Below, in pieces: positions 11,996-23,679 of a stretch of DNA of 64,000 bases. The DNA is from Panicum virgatum. Lineage: Eukaryota > Streptophyta > Magnoliopsida > Poales > Poaceae. Positions within the stretch are counted from its first letter, which is position 1. Each line of letters begins with the position of its first letter. The stretch is from contig NC_053137.1 in NCBI RefSeq assembly GCF_016808335.1, positions 11,210,506-11,274,505 on the forward strand, in the 5' to 3' direction. The translations under genes were made by a program, and so were the position numbers. The notes beneath the pieces were generated by a model. It did not search any database, was not told the DNA's origin, and saw only the letters and a program-made list of their open reading frames with translations.

Positions 11996-11998
11996 TAA

Positions 11999-12317
11999 GG
12001 CCCTGTTTGGAACCGCGTTTTCTGCGTTGGCGACGAAACTTTCGCGGGATAAGCGGATTAATCCCGCCAAACACTCTGCGACGGACGTGCGACTGGGAGA
12101 AGCCCGCAGTTTGGAGTCCGAAAAAATCAATTGTCCGCCCGTGATTTGGAAAAGCGGCCGCGGAGCCGCATTCGTGAAAACGCGACGCACGTGCGACTGG
12201 GAGAAGCCCGCAGTTTGGAGTCCGAAAAAATCAATTGTCCGCCCGTGATTTGGAAAAGCGGCCGCGGAGCCGCATTCGTGAAAACGCGACGCGTACGTCG
12301 CGGTTCCAAACAGGACC
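11999..12317. mobile_element. Tourist-like MITE with internal tandem duplication (copy 1)
   Basis: Ends GGCCCTGTTTGGAACCGCG and its inverted counterpart GGTTCCAAACAGGACC are flanked by TAA (11996-11998, 12318-12320), the PIF/Harbinger 3-bp target duplication. An internal unit of about 104 bp (about 12083-12186) is repeated head to tail (12187-12290). Copy 2 (56377-56597) has the unit once. Confidence 0.8.
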
Positions 12318-12320
12318 TAA

Positions 12321-14050
12321 AAACAAAGGATCAAAAATTGTAGGACTCTATAGGGAGTCTACATATCTGGCATCACATAGATCATATACCGAACAATTAA
12401 CTACAAGACAGCAGTAGTACTACCCGATTGCAGTGTTTGCCGTGAAGATTCTGAAGGACCCATTGCGATATGTATCTAGCGTAGCAGTACTGAAAGTTAC
12501 TGTACAAGGAACAGGGCGTAGACAGGGGCGGGCAGGGGCCTGGCCCCTATGGCTCCCAAATTTACATTGAAAATTTAAATTTTGATTAAATTTTTATATA
12601 AATTAGTATGGTTGGCCCCCTAATAATAAAAAAACAAATTCCTGGCTCCGCCCAGTAGAAAATCCAAGAGTGATGGCAGGTGAACTTGTTGCATCCTCGT
12701 GACAGGCAACCCGTGACTTCAGTAATTAACCAGGCATCTTTCAGAATCTCAAAGTTGACATTTAACAAATAAATTTAACGAGTAGCAATATTTTTGAACG
12801 GAATAAGAAAGGTATAATAATAATAAACATCAAGGGACAAATTTGCATTGAATGCAATCTCTAGTTAATCAGACTGGAAGCACATTTCTGCTTCAATTCT
12901 TTACCAAATTATCAAGCAGCGATTTGACTGGAAAGACGCGATGTAACACCATGGATACAAGAAGTAGAAACTACAGGCAAATATTCAATTTTTTTTTTCA
13001 AACTAACCTCATCATACGTACGTCCAATTTATTATTAATCAAAACTTGCCGGCCTGATCCGTCCAACTTACTGTACATTGTGAAGTTCAGTTTCGCCTAT
13101 TAAAGGGAATCAAAAGGGATAAGTCAGCTCACATGTAGCAAGCAATCCTGCATGCAAAGTGACACCATTGGAGCCGCGCCGTCGCCGTCCAAAAAGATGG
13201 CACTGCACTGCATTGACTTCTGATCAGAAATGCTTTACTGGCACAGCAACTGGGAAGTGGCACAATACATGCCGCCTCTGGACTCCTGATCCTGAAAAAT
13301 CTGGAATTCATGGAATGGTGGAAGCAGCCATAATATCTACAAAAAAAGGCCCTCGATTCGTTCTGAACCCATGCTAAGATACAAGATTGTGACATGTGAA
13401 GTCATTCTAAATGCATGTGTAGGAATCATAGAGGCGTTGAGTAATACCTGTAAATATATGAATTATTGAGCTCCATTCTGACTTGTCTTACCTGTAAATG
13501 CAAGTGGTTCGAGGCATCAAATGGCCTGATCACTCTCTGAAATGACACTTACATGTGACGGCTGATGTGACTACTCATGTGATCACGCGATAAACCTTCT
13601 CTAGACAATGTGTGCCAGTGCCACCACTGTCAAAAACAGGGTAGTGACTTACGAGGGAAAATTCAGTTATTAGTACTTGCTAGCAATCTCATCCATTTTG
13701 ACCGTCAGGAAGCCAATTGTTCCTTGTTGGTTTCAGTGAATATGAAACCACTGCATTTGTTTCTAGGCAAAGCGACAGTGGGAAAATGTGCAAGTTAATA
13801 AAATTTCGTAGGACAGATTATGTTCAAAAGTTGCAAATATAGTTTGTATGGTTTGATTGATACAGGACATATATAGCATCACATTGGAGGATTGCATTTG
13901 TCGCTGACGACCCAGAAGATCATGTACATCAACTAGTGCGAGTAAGACTGACCCCAACAACGGCAGCCAAATGCATTTTGCCTATCCAAACGACACTGTT
14001 CACGTGAGGCATCTCCTCCAACAGACCACGCATCGTCGAGAGGCAAAGTG
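12321..14050. other. Intergenic, no gene seen (copy 1)
   Basis: Copy 1 has about 130 bp of extra sequence at roughly 12523-12655 (GGGGCGGGCAGGGGCC... GGCTCCGCCC) that replaces a short stretch present in copy 2 near 56800. It looks like a small degenerate insertion. The remainder is colinear with 56600-58200 and shows no gene or RNA that I can support. Confidence 0.45.
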
Positions 14051-14099
14051 CATCGGAGGATAGAGGCGATGCAATATTGCAATCCCTCTCTCCTCGATT

Positions 14100-15060
14100 G
14101 CAAACGCTGCTGCTCTAGGACCCGCGGCGGCGTGGGGCTGCCGCGCCGGACGGAGGCGGAGGCGCGGCGCGGGCTGGAGGCGGAGGCGGAGGCGCGGCGC
14201 GGGCTGAAGGCGGAGGCGGAGGCGGAGGTGTGGCGCGGCGCGGGCTGCCGCGACGAACGGAGGCGGCCGGCGCGGAGGAAGACCGGAGAGAGAGGGCCAC
14301 CGCGCCGTAGCAGGAAGGGGGAGAGAGAGGGTCCGCCAGATCTCTACTCGAGCCGCCGCCGCCGGACCTCCATGGCCTGAGGCGGATCCGGCCGGGAGGG
14401 AGCTCCGGGGGCCCCGACCTCTGCTCTGCCATGGCCCCGCGCGGCCTCCACGCAGGGGCACGCGAGCGCCGCCGTGCAAAGGGCCGCCGGGGAGGGAGCC
14501 GCCGGGACCGCCGTCCCGGGCGTCCGCCGCCGTGCAGAGGGCGGCTGGGAGGGAGTTCCGAGGCCACATCGTCTGCTCTGCCATGGCCCCGCGCGGCCTC
14601 CACGCAGGGGCACGCGAGCGCCGCCGTGCAAAGGGCTGCCGGGACTGCCGTCCCGGGCATCCGCCGCCGTGCAGAGGGCCACCGGGGAGGGAGCCATCGG
14701 GGGGAGGGAACCGCCGGTGGGGAGGGAGCCGCCGTGCAGAGACCGCCGGTGGGGAGTCGCCGTGGGGGGAGGGAAGCGCCGTGCAGAGACCGCCGGTGGG
14801 GAGTCGCCCGCGGGCAGGCGAGCTCCGCGCCGCCGCGGTCTTGTGCGGACGAGCTCCAACGAGCTTCGGCTTTGTCGCCGGTCCGCCCCTCTCTCCTGGC
14901 GGCTCGGTGGAGGCCGCGGCGGTGGAGGATGGCGAGACTGGGCGTCCATGGAGGTCCCTCCTCTCTCGGCGTGGGCAGCGGCGGCGGTCGGCGCGGGCGC
15001 GGAGAAGAGGACCTACGATTTGCGTCTCAGCTGTTGGAGATGACCAAACGAAGGATGCAA
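14100..15060. repeat. GC-rich block with 152-bp tandem repeat (copy 1)
   Basis: A very GC-rich interval. A segment beginning ATGGCCCCGCGCGGCCTCCA occurs at 14431 and again at 14583 (period 152). Shorter G-rich units follow around 14730-14815. Long Arg/Gly/Pro frames on both strands are compositional: copy 2 (58260-59170) has indels that change their frames. It may be captured GC-rich exon sequence, but I see no protein domain. Confidence 0.5.
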
Positions 15061-15597
15061 ATGTATCTACTGTAGAGGATGCAAATGAAGGATTGCATGT
15101 CCCATTTTGCCTTCTATTGTTGGAGTCAGTCTAAGGTAACAATTCTTGGCCAGCTGTACATACAGGACCAGAGAAAACTAACCCATCACGCTTTCAACGG
15201 ATCCTCCAAATTTTTTAGTAAACTATGTGTATTATCATTTTACTCATATATATAAAAATTAAATCTAGGATCTCAAAAAGCTAAGTATAGCTAAATATGA
15301 TATCTCATAAACAAAAGAAGCCTTGTTATTCTAGAAATGCCATAAGAATATATCCAAAGTTCTTAAGAAAATGAAATAAATGAACTCAAAATAATATTTT
15401 TTTACTTTATAACTTGCTAGATCACACTGTGCTTGAAGAGGGAGATGTTAGTAATAACGGTTGACATAGTCAAGCCCCAATCCCAAGGACATATTAGTGA
15501 CGAGTCATGTGACGACCTGTCACTATGTGGCGTGTTGTGTTTGACCGTAAGCGATTCCACATCCCCTAATGTCTGTGCCGGTCATTTATATATTTTA

Positions 15598-15639
15598 GAG
15601 AAAAGTACGGCTTACACCCTTGAGCTATCATAAAAGTTC
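15598..15639. mobile_element. MITE fragment cut by the duplication junction
   Basis: The first 42 bases of the GAGAAAAGT-type Mutator-like MITE, preceded by the 9-mer TATATTTTA (15589-15597). The rest of the element is missing. The full 600-bp element with both 9-mers is at 59754-60353. The break at 15639/15640 marks the right end of copy 1. Confidence 0.85.
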
Positions 15640-18057
15640 GATATGATGTAGTTGATAGCAATCCAAAGACAAGCTAAAAAAAGAAGGAGATGACAAGTAC
15701 AAGGATATGATGCAAAATTTGATGGTAATGAAGGCCGAGGAACATAAGATGAAGAAAGAACGATGGGACAAAGATATGGCGCTCGAGCAGCGTAAGCTAC
15801 AGATGGAGGAGCGGCGGCTGCAGTGGGAGCAAGAAAAGAAGATCATGTTCTGTGACATGACTACCATGGACGCTCATCAAAGGGCGTATGTCTTGGCGAA
15901 GAGAGCTCAAATAGCAAAGGAGACAAGTGCTGTTGTAGTTGATAGCGCCGGTGCTATTGTGGGCGACAGCGGGGAGAGCGTAGTGTAGGCGATGCTACTA
16001 GTGCTTGATAGCATGCTATCTGAATTATTTGTGCTGTAATGTACTATCAACTGAATAGCAGTATTGAATACCGCTCTACTGTTTATGGCCATCTGAGACT
16101 GAATTTTGTTGAAAAATTCTCTAGTGTATTATTATGAAGTCTGAACTGAATGTTATTCACTACTGAATGTTCAAATGTGTTCAAGCAATATTCAGTTGTG
16201 TGCTTTTCTGGAATGCATTTGTGCACAGTTCTACTGTGATGTTTCTTTTGTGTAAATTTAACCTCTGCATTGTTCAGAGCAATATTCCTTGTGTAGCATG
16301 CTGATGCTGGTCATTCAAAGGGTTGGTTGTTGTACTTCTGTCAATTAACAGAATGGTCATTATTCTGAATTGGTTGTTGTACTAAATCAATTAATAGAAT
16401 GGCAACACTTGGGCAAGAAACAGTGCTAGTTCAGATTGTTAACTAAACTGAGCATGGCTGGCTGATCTGTTGAACTGTTACAGTGTTGGTGCCCACATTG
16501 TTCTGTTAGTGATGTAAAGCATTGTAAGTATCAGAAGTAACAGGCCGAAAATAGTGAACCTGCCAATAATTTAGAGAACATTTAGTTTATTATGACTAAC
16601 ACTTACACTTACAGCAGAGAACATATATGACTAACTTATAAATAGGAAACAGATCACCAGATATAAATATCACAATTCACCAGGATTCTATTTTCATATA
16701 CTGTTAACAAATGGAACTTTTCAGTTGTCTGAACCATATTCTGTTTTTTTCAGTTGGAACACTAACAGTTTGCACACTCCACAGGAATATAGAAGCCAAT
16801 CCCTTTTGAGCGAGAGCTGTTGTAGCATTGCATCTGCACATGCAGATAGAAAAGGCATGCACACTTCATTGAAGTATATTCTCTGCACTCAAGTCTCAAA
16901 TAAACACTTGACAGAATGGAACAGAATGCTGATAGCATTGCAGTTCATTTGTGCCATTTCATTTTCTAGAATAACATGAACACTTCATTTGTTTTTCAGA
17001 ATCAAACCACTGAAAGTTCAAATATTGTGCTATGCTTTAAAATCTGTGAGCTATTTGATTCTTGATAGTTGAAATACAGTGTGCAAATAGAAATGAGCCC
17101 AGAAGGCTCACATTCCAAAGTAAAACTCATAGCTGCTGAATGTTCTTTTTTCTCTCATTCTAAAGCAAAACTCACAATCCTGTACAGCCTTGGCAGCACA
17201 CTAAAAAACACTTTTTGATCCAAACAAATGGGCACTGAATGTTCTTGATTTCTCTGTTCTAGCCACAGCTGCAGAGTTCATCAAACATGTGCTGGGAAGA
17301 GGAGACGAAGGCGGTGCCGCCACTGCCGCAGACCGGCAGCTCCACCCCCTCTCCTGTGTGCCGCCGCCGCAGACTGGGCCAGTAGCACCGCTCCTGCTCC
17401 GGCGTGCCGCCGCTGCGGACCGAGGCCGCCGAGGACAGCGACTAGGCGAGGGAGCACTTGAGCTCACCCACGCTCGCGCCATGCTGCGGGCCTCCGCGCC
17501 AGAGAGAGCACCTCAGCTCGGCCATGGAGCCTCGGCCTCGCCCAGGCAAGCGCGTGCAAGCTCGAGAATGGAGCCCCACAGGCCTGTCCCAAGGGCCACC
17601 TGAGCTCGCCCATGGAGCCTCGGGTGCCTCGCCCAGGCAGCGCGTCGAGCTCGAGCATGGAGCCAAGAGAGAGGAATCGAGAGGAGAGGGAGAGAGATGG
17701 AGAGAAAAATTGAGATCCTGATGTGTAGACCGAGAGAGATGCGAGAAGGAGAGGGATGCATCGGGAGGAAAAGGAATGGAGATGCGCAGCAGCAAGATGG
17801 GTGGGCAAGGCGGTCGGGGGCGGGCCGATTCCGCGGAGGGCGGGCGACGGCGGCGAGCGGACGCGCGACGGCGGCGGTCGAGCGTGGCCGCGCGTGGGAG
17901 ATGGGAGGGCGAACTGACAGATGAGTCCCACGTGAATAGGGGCTTGAGTTGCAGGCCCGGCTGGAGTTGGGCCTCAAATTGAGCCCTTATTTGTTGCAGG
18001 CCGGCTTGCAAAATGAAATTTGAGGACTCAATTTTGCAGGCCCGGCAGGAGATGCTC
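15640..18057 (+). mobile_element. PIF/Harbinger element, 5'-truncated at the junction
   Basis: This interval begins with a Harbinger-associated gene fragment. It ends with GGAGATGCTC then TTA, matching the reverse complement of the GAGCATCTCC terminus common in plant Harbinger elements. The left terminus is missing because the duplication junction is at 15640. About 16000-17250 is A/T-rich and non-coding. About 17280-17960 is GC-rich with only compositional frames. The class follows from the coded domain; the right boundary is an inference. Confidence 0.45.
15707..15988 (+). pseudogene. Harbinger Myb-like/NAM-associated protein, C-terminal fragment
   Basis: Encodes about 93 residues with a highly charged coiled-coil stretch (EERRLQWEQEKKIM) followed by MDAHQRAYVLAKRAQIAKE. 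This is the usual C-terminal NAM-associated region of the Myb-like protein (ORF1) of PIF/Harbinger transposons. The frame can be read back to about 15659, where stops lie just after the junction. The N-terminal Myb/SANT part is absent. An intact version would be expected at the left edge of the first duplicated unit, outside this window. Confidence 0.65.
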
Positions 18058-20090
18058 TTAGCGGTTATTAATGTTGGAAAAAAGGGACTGGTGTTCAAAT
18101 CACTGAACTGTAAGGTTCCTCGAGGGCAAAAGAACTGATGTAATAAGCTTCGTCACTTTAATTTCTTGCAAAATGAAGTAGAGCAACAACTCAGTACGCA
18201 TACCGGAGAGTGATATATGTATTTAACAAAAAAAATGTACGTATGTTTTTTCATCTGTATTACCATTTCTCAGAGTAGGGGTGCAGAGTCTTCTTCTCCT
18301 GTCATATCTTGCATCCATGCTATTGAACTCGATATATATTTACCAGTTACCACTGTTGAGGCGAGGTCTGCAACTGGCGATTTCCGCTCACCATGCTGCA
18401 TCCGAACCCAGCTGCAAAGCCCATCTGCTGTGCTCGGACTTGAATATAATCATAGACAGCAGCACAAGGCGAAAGGCGAACGTGGATCCCATAGCCAGCT
18501 GTAAACGAGCACAGTGCAAGAAGACTTTTGGTAATATCCTGATGCATCATAATCTCTATAAACGATTCACACACCAAAAGGAGGCCAACCAGCGTGGCCA
18601 CGTCGCTGGCTGTCCTCGGCCGTTCGATCGGCCGGACGGACGGCCCAGATCAAACAAGTCTCGGCATTTTGCAAAAGAGCCCTTGAACTCTGGCAAAATA
18701 GAACCCGCAGTCCGTCTTCCTCTCTCAAGTTTTTTTATAAAAAAACCCTCGATCTTTGCACAAATAGTACCCGCCGTCCACGCCTTCCCATGGGCCTGCC
18801 TGCCAACCGTTTAGTGGGCCGAATTCAGCCTGAACCTGGTTTCCTTTATCTACTTGAGCATCTATTTACCTTTTCCTTTTACGAAAAAATATGCTAAAAC
18901 TTAGAAATTGCATAGTAAATCACAAGAAAATCGTAAAATAGAAAATCAAATTATTTTGGAATCCTCACGAAAAGATCTATGCAGTCGAACCAAAATGAAG
19001 CATGTTTTAGTACAAAGATTTCACTGTATATTTTTGCCTCCATTCTTTACCCACAACAAACATAGCCAAAAGAACAAAATACATATTCCCTCCATTCCAA
19101 ATTATAAGTCGCTTTGACTTTTTTGGTTCATCCATTTAGTTATGTATCTAGACATATTATTGTATCTAGATACATAACTAAATGGATAAACCAAAAAAAA
19201 TTAAAGCGACTTATAATTTGGAACGGAAGGAGTATATTTCAAAGCTCAAAAAAAATACTCAAACAATAAAAAAAGAGACAGTTCAACCTTCGAAATATAT
19301 AGATAGCAAAATGGTAAATCTGCGGTTAACATATACAATCATCGGTAAATGATAATTTCCAAATAACACGAAAAAAACACCAATATATTGCACAAAGAAC
19401 AATTCAGCTACCATTATTCATACTGATGTACCTAACTACAAAGGAGAAAAAGAAAAAAAAAAGAAAAAAGAAGATCTAACGATGGCCATAAGCGGCAAAG
19501 CCGCGCCGTTTTCTTGTCCCATACGAGTCAGCATTGGCGGTGAACATGAGACTAGCTAGCGGCTAATCTGGCAGACTAGCTACAAGGTTTTCTTTGCGTC
19601 AGGACAAGGCTGAAAGGCCGTCCGGGGGTCTTCACCATGCAGCGCTACAAGAAGTCAAGAACTAGTCCCTCCTGGGCATCAAGTGAGGGATCGGGATGAT
19701 TTCTATGTATATGGCAGTGTGCGAAAGCCCGAAGATGCCTTTAATGCACATTAGGTTTGGCTCCCGAGTACATGCTGCCCTCTAGTCGTTTGTCAATCAA
19801 ACAACTGAAGGAGGATGGCGTCATTAACACTATTAATTAACACCAATATACAGTATTTTTCTATTGAAATCTTCCGAACTTATTGGGACCGGCAGACCCA
19901 GTGGCAAACTTGAGTTCCGCCCTGGCCTGGACAAAACATTATTTGGGGCTTCCAGAATTACCTTATTAATTCATACATTTTGCATTATCTCGCCATTCAT
20001 CAACACCGCAAAGAATGTGGAGAATTAAGGCCCGCTCAAAACTTGCCATTGTTTCATTTGTTAACAAAGAGAAAGAAAAGATATGCGTAG
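18058..20090. other. Intergenic with one Stowaway MITE
   Basis: Apart from the MITE at 19086-19232, no gene or well-bounded element was recognised. The stretch near 18640-18800 (AAAAGAGCCCTTGAACTC) resembles the end of a further TIR element, but I could not find its partner. Confidence 0.4.
19086..19232. mobile_element. Stowaway-like MITE
   Basis: A 147-bp near-palindrome with ends TTCCCTCCATTCC and GGAACGGAAGGAG. It is flanked by TA on each side (19084-19085, 19233-19234). The interior pairs over the CTAAATGGAT stretches. Non-coding. Confidence 0.85.
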
Positions 20091-20095
20091 CAAGG

Positions 20096-21474
20096 CCCGA
20101 AGGGCCACCCCTACGGGGTTCCGCTACCCGGTTAGCGGACCGGGGTCGAGGGGGAACCGCCCCTCGCGGGTCTCAGGGCAGCGCCCTGAAAGCTCTTCGG
20201 ATCAGGAGCACCGGAAGAACCGATGCCTAAGCATCGGTGCATCCGACGCTTGTCGGAAGAACCGATGCTATGATGTTTGGTGCAGGAGGAAATCGAAACC
20301 AAGTCAGCCTATAGGCACCGGTTGAACCGACGGTCCAAGAAAGGGCATCGGTGCTTTGGGCGTACTGTATACCAGAGACGATGTTAAGTGCCTAGAAGAA
20401 GTTTCTTTAGCACCGGTTCAACCGACGGTGCATCGGAGTATTGCGTCGGTGCATTGACGTCAGCAGAAGAGAAGAAGGTTGTGAGTGACCGGTTTAACCG
20501 ACGGGCAAGCATCGGTTCAACCGGTGGTCAGTTGGTCACTATGTCAGCAGTCAGAAGTTCAACGGCTACTTCGTGTCTTAGAGTGACCGGATGAACCGAC
20601 GCTACCCCTGCCAGAGGCATCGGTTCATCCGGTGATACGCAGATTTTCTACTGACCGTTGGAGCAACGGCTACAAGACTTGGTGGCCTATATATACGCCT
20701 CACCCCGGCCATTTGAAGATTGCTGGAGTTGCTGGACATCCCACACACACCCAAGAACATCTCCAAGCCATATAAAAGCATCAAGATCATATCCTTAGCC
20801 CTTAGCACACTTTGAGAGTGTTGTGTAAAGGATTAGCTCTTAGTGAGTGAGATTGCAAGGCTTCGAGCCTTTGTGCTGTGGTTCGTTAGCGAACCAAAAC
20901 AAGAGCTTGGTGCGCCAGCACCTTGGAGCGTGAAGCTCGCCGGCAACGTCATCGACCCTCCGACTTGGTGTGGAGCGGCGACGACATCTTTGTGCGGGGG
21001 GACGTGGAGACCCCATCCTTTGTGGAGAAGCTCCTTAGTGGAACCCGGGGGCCAAGGTGACCGTGATTGTGTTCACGGAAGAGATTTGGTGGCCGAGTAG
21101 CAATACTCTTAGTGAGTGCTACAACAACGTGGATGTAGGTGTGCCTTTGTGGCTAACCGAACTACGGGATAAACACCCGCGTCAAGAGTTTGCTATCTCC
21201 TATCCCGCTCTTTAAACTTCCGCATTTCATACTAGCAATTTTGTATGCCTTTACTTTCATAGAGTAGTTTCTTGATAGGAAAGGCTATAGGTTGCTAAAC
21301 TCTTTTGGGATAGGGGTTTCACACTAGAACAACCTAGTTGCACATCTAGATAGCATGTTTTAGTTTAAGTTTTTGTGCAAACTAGTTGCAGCCATAGGTC
21401 TAAGTTTTTAGAGTGCCTAATTCACCCCCTCCCCCTCTTAGGCTAGAGCACCCGATAACTTTCAATATGTTATG
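20096..21474 (+). mobile_element. Probable LTR (solo or fragment) of a Gypsy-type retrotransposon
   Basis: Contains repeated quasi-palindromes of the type ACCGGTTCAACCGACGGTGC and CGGATGAACCGACGC, a TATATATA box at about 20691, and a terminal CACCCCCTCCCCCTCTTAGG stretch ending in CTTTCA. This layout is familiar from long LTRs of grass Gypsy elements. The direct pentamer ATATG at 20091-20095 and 21475-21479 would be a target duplication, but the left end then lacks the usual TG, so the left boundary is tentative. No gag/pol sequence adjoins it. Confidence 0.5.
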
Positions 21475-21479
21475 AGCAT

Positions 21480-22649
21480 ATGTATGCTCAGCTCAGCCCT
21501 TGTAACCATGCTTTTATATGTACAACATCAGGGCACAGTACTAGTTGCAGATAGTAGTTGGTATTGAGAGAATGAGTATGTAACTATGTAATGGTATTTG
21601 AGTATGTAGCTGGTGACATCAATACCTTGTATCTACTTTAGCTTTAGCCCCGACCCCTCCATTCTCCTCACTCGCCCCCTCCTTTCTTGTACCTCTCGAG
21701 AACAAACAGAGCTGACCTTCTTGGCACCTTACGCCACCAAACTCAAATCTTTCTCTCCTGACCCTCCTCCACCCTCCCTGTTACCTCCCCAACCTGCTCC
21801 CGATGAGCTTTGACTCATTTCTGGTAAGGAATCGAAGCTCACCATCCGCCATATATCGTCTGCCATTAGCGCCAGCGGGCCCGAGATACGCCCGTAGGTG
21901 GACTCTCGTCTCTGGCTCCCATTTCCCTTGTCAAACGGCTCAAATCGAATGTAAGCGACCTCCTAAAGCTCATGCTCTCCGCATTCCACCACGTTCCACC
22001 GGTTTCCACGCTCATCCATGGAGCTCGCCGCCGATCGAAACCCCCTCTTCGCCACTAGCCATGCTTGGTCATTGCTTCTCACACACATCACCCACTGTTG
22101 AACTCGCCTCACTGCATAGATGTTGTAGGTGTAAGTCCCAGTCGACGTACGACTCGCTGTCGGTGGGAACACGCCGAGCAAGCTCCGTCGTAGGCCAGCG
22201 CCACCATGCGGGCGAGCTAGAGCATCACCTTGTGGCCTGCGCCGCCGGCTGGGCGAGTTCGAGCTCCGCCGGGGGCCAAGAGCTAGAGAGGCGCACGAGG
22301 GGATGGAGGGCGGCAGGCGGCGCATGGTCAGAGGAGAAGGATAGGAGAAAAAGAGAGAGGGAGAGGAGAGATGAAAGAGAGGAGAGATGAAGGCTGACAA
22401 GTGGACCTCACCATCATGTGTCGTCCATGTTAGCAAAACCATCACCAAAACAATCTGATGGCCCAAGATGAACAGTTTTACGAGTTAGGTGGCAAAAGAT
22501 TCCTGAATTTGCGATTCAATGGTCAAAACCAAATTTAGACAATAGTTCGACAGCCAAAAATGAATTTTATCCTTTAGATAAATGGAGATCTAACTTCAGG
22601 TATCCTCCTACGAGGACGGATATGCTTTAGACCACAATTATTAAAAGAA
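21480..22649. other. Unassigned interval
   Basis: About 21610-22390 is C/T- and then GC-rich with long frames on both strands and no recognisable domain. About 22440-22580 (CCAAAAATGAATTTTATCC) resembles the right end of a TIR element, but no left partner was found. Possibly a degenerate captured-gene element. No gene is called. Confidence 0.35.
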
Positions 22650-23679
22650 CTAGGTGATTCCCCGCGTGTTGTTGCGGGATTTGAAATATGGGAGGAAGAT
22701 TATTTTTGGTAAATAGAAGATTAATGAAAAATAACACTTGTGAAGTATGAGATGAATTTTTATTTTTATTTCATTCTACCTTTTTCTTTTTTGTCTCTCT
22801 CTTTTGATTTTTCCTTTCTATTTTCTCTTACTTTTCCATTTTTCCATTTTTTTCCTTTTATTTTTTCCTCTTTTTTCTTTTCCCATTTTTTACCTTTTTC
22901 TTCCTTTTCTCTCTCATATTCTTTTCCCTTTTTATTTTCTCTTCTTTTCCATTTTTCCCTTTTTTCCTTTTATTTTTTTCTTCCTTTTCTTTTCCCCTTT
23001 ATCTTTATTCGGGTCACTCCATCTTTCTCCCCGCCGCCACCACTCCATCCCCTGCCAGCGCCACCTCTGTTGGCCTCCATAACCGACATCCCCTCCTCCG
23101 GCTGCTGCTCCTCTCAGCACCGCTCCTCCGCCTTTGTCGACGCACTGCTTGACGACGCCCTCCATGCCTTGGACGTTGAGGTCAGGCGCCTTGAGGACGT
23201 GGTAGATGTGGGGCAGTGGCATGACGCGCACGTGCCGGTCGATCTTGGGTGTCGTTGCGGCCTCCTCAATGACCACATCATCCGAGTACACCTCGCTGGT
23301 GAGCGTAACTTGGTGGAGGAGGCGCGCACGGCGTAGGCGAGGGCGGGTCGGGGCGGCGGGAGAAGGCAGCGAATGCGGGCGCTGCGGACGGGAGGCAGAG
23401 GAGGAAATAACTGAAGTGAAATTGATGACGTTCGAGTGGTGTGATTGTTGTTGAGTGGTGCGATTGATGGTTTTTCTAATAACTAAAATGAAGCTAATGT
23501 GAAATCATTTGAGGGAGAGGAAGAGCAAGATCGTTGGTATTGTAGAACGGATGGCCATGATGTAGTTTGTACCTAAGATCGAAAGGCTGAAATATAAAAG
23601 GTGATGTGTCTCAATGTGGTTTCAGAGAAATAGCAATCAATGATCGGGAGTGGGGAGCTTTTTATATAAGAGATATAGA
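22650..23679 (-). mobile_element. Non-autonomous Helitron
   Basis: Read on the minus strand, the element starts TCTATATCTCTTATAT (23679 downward) after a host A. It ends CTAG (22650) before a host T, as Helitrons inserted between A and T do. A GC hairpin (CCCGC-loop-GCGGG) lies about 10 bases before the CTAG end. There is no Rep/helicase. The interior holds a long C/T-rich tract (22740-23010) and a GC-rich gene fragment on the same strand. Confidence 0.7.
23130..23260 (-). pseudogene. Captured fragment resembling ferredoxin-thioredoxin reductase variable chain
   Basis: The minus strand reads KIDRHVRV, IYHVLKAPDLNVQGMEGVV and KQCVDK in one frame. It resembles the core of the plastid ferredoxin-thioredoxin reductase variable subunit (recalled pattern: RVRVTAPLRVYHV...PDLD..GMEGVVKQYV). 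The match stops where the WKGKR stretch would follow, so only part of an exon is present. It sits inside the Helitron in the element's sense direction, consistent with Helitron gene capture. No start, stop or splice context supports a working gene. Confidence 0.55.

Larger units (their letters stand above)
1..15639 (+). repeat. Segmental duplication, copy 1 (right-hand part)
   Basis: This stretch matches 40042-59795 in the same orientation and order, including NRAMP exons 1-6, several MITEs and GC-rich blocks. Sampled non-coding stretches differ by about 1% by eye. Main differences: copy 1 alone has a MULE at 8219-10448, about 130 bp of extra sequence near 12523-12655 and an internal 104-bp duplication in the Tourist MITE. 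Copy 2 alone has the Copia element at 44570-51040. Similarity is already present at base 1, so the duplicate probably extends left of the window. It ends abruptly at 15639 inside a MITE that is intact in copy 2. Confidence 0.95.

Noticed and set aside
14000..15134. Several 180-215-codon frames in the GC-rich block
   Set aside because: Present in all frames at once, caused by GC-rich repeats, and altered by indels in copy 2.
17201..18098. 218-codon minus-strand frame at the right end of the Harbinger fragment
   Set aside because: Ser/Pro/Arg-rich compositional frame with equal-length frames on the other strand; no domain.
22740..23082. Phe/Ser-rich frame that looks like a membrane protein
   Set aside because: It is a C/T-rich low-complexity tract inside a Helitron.
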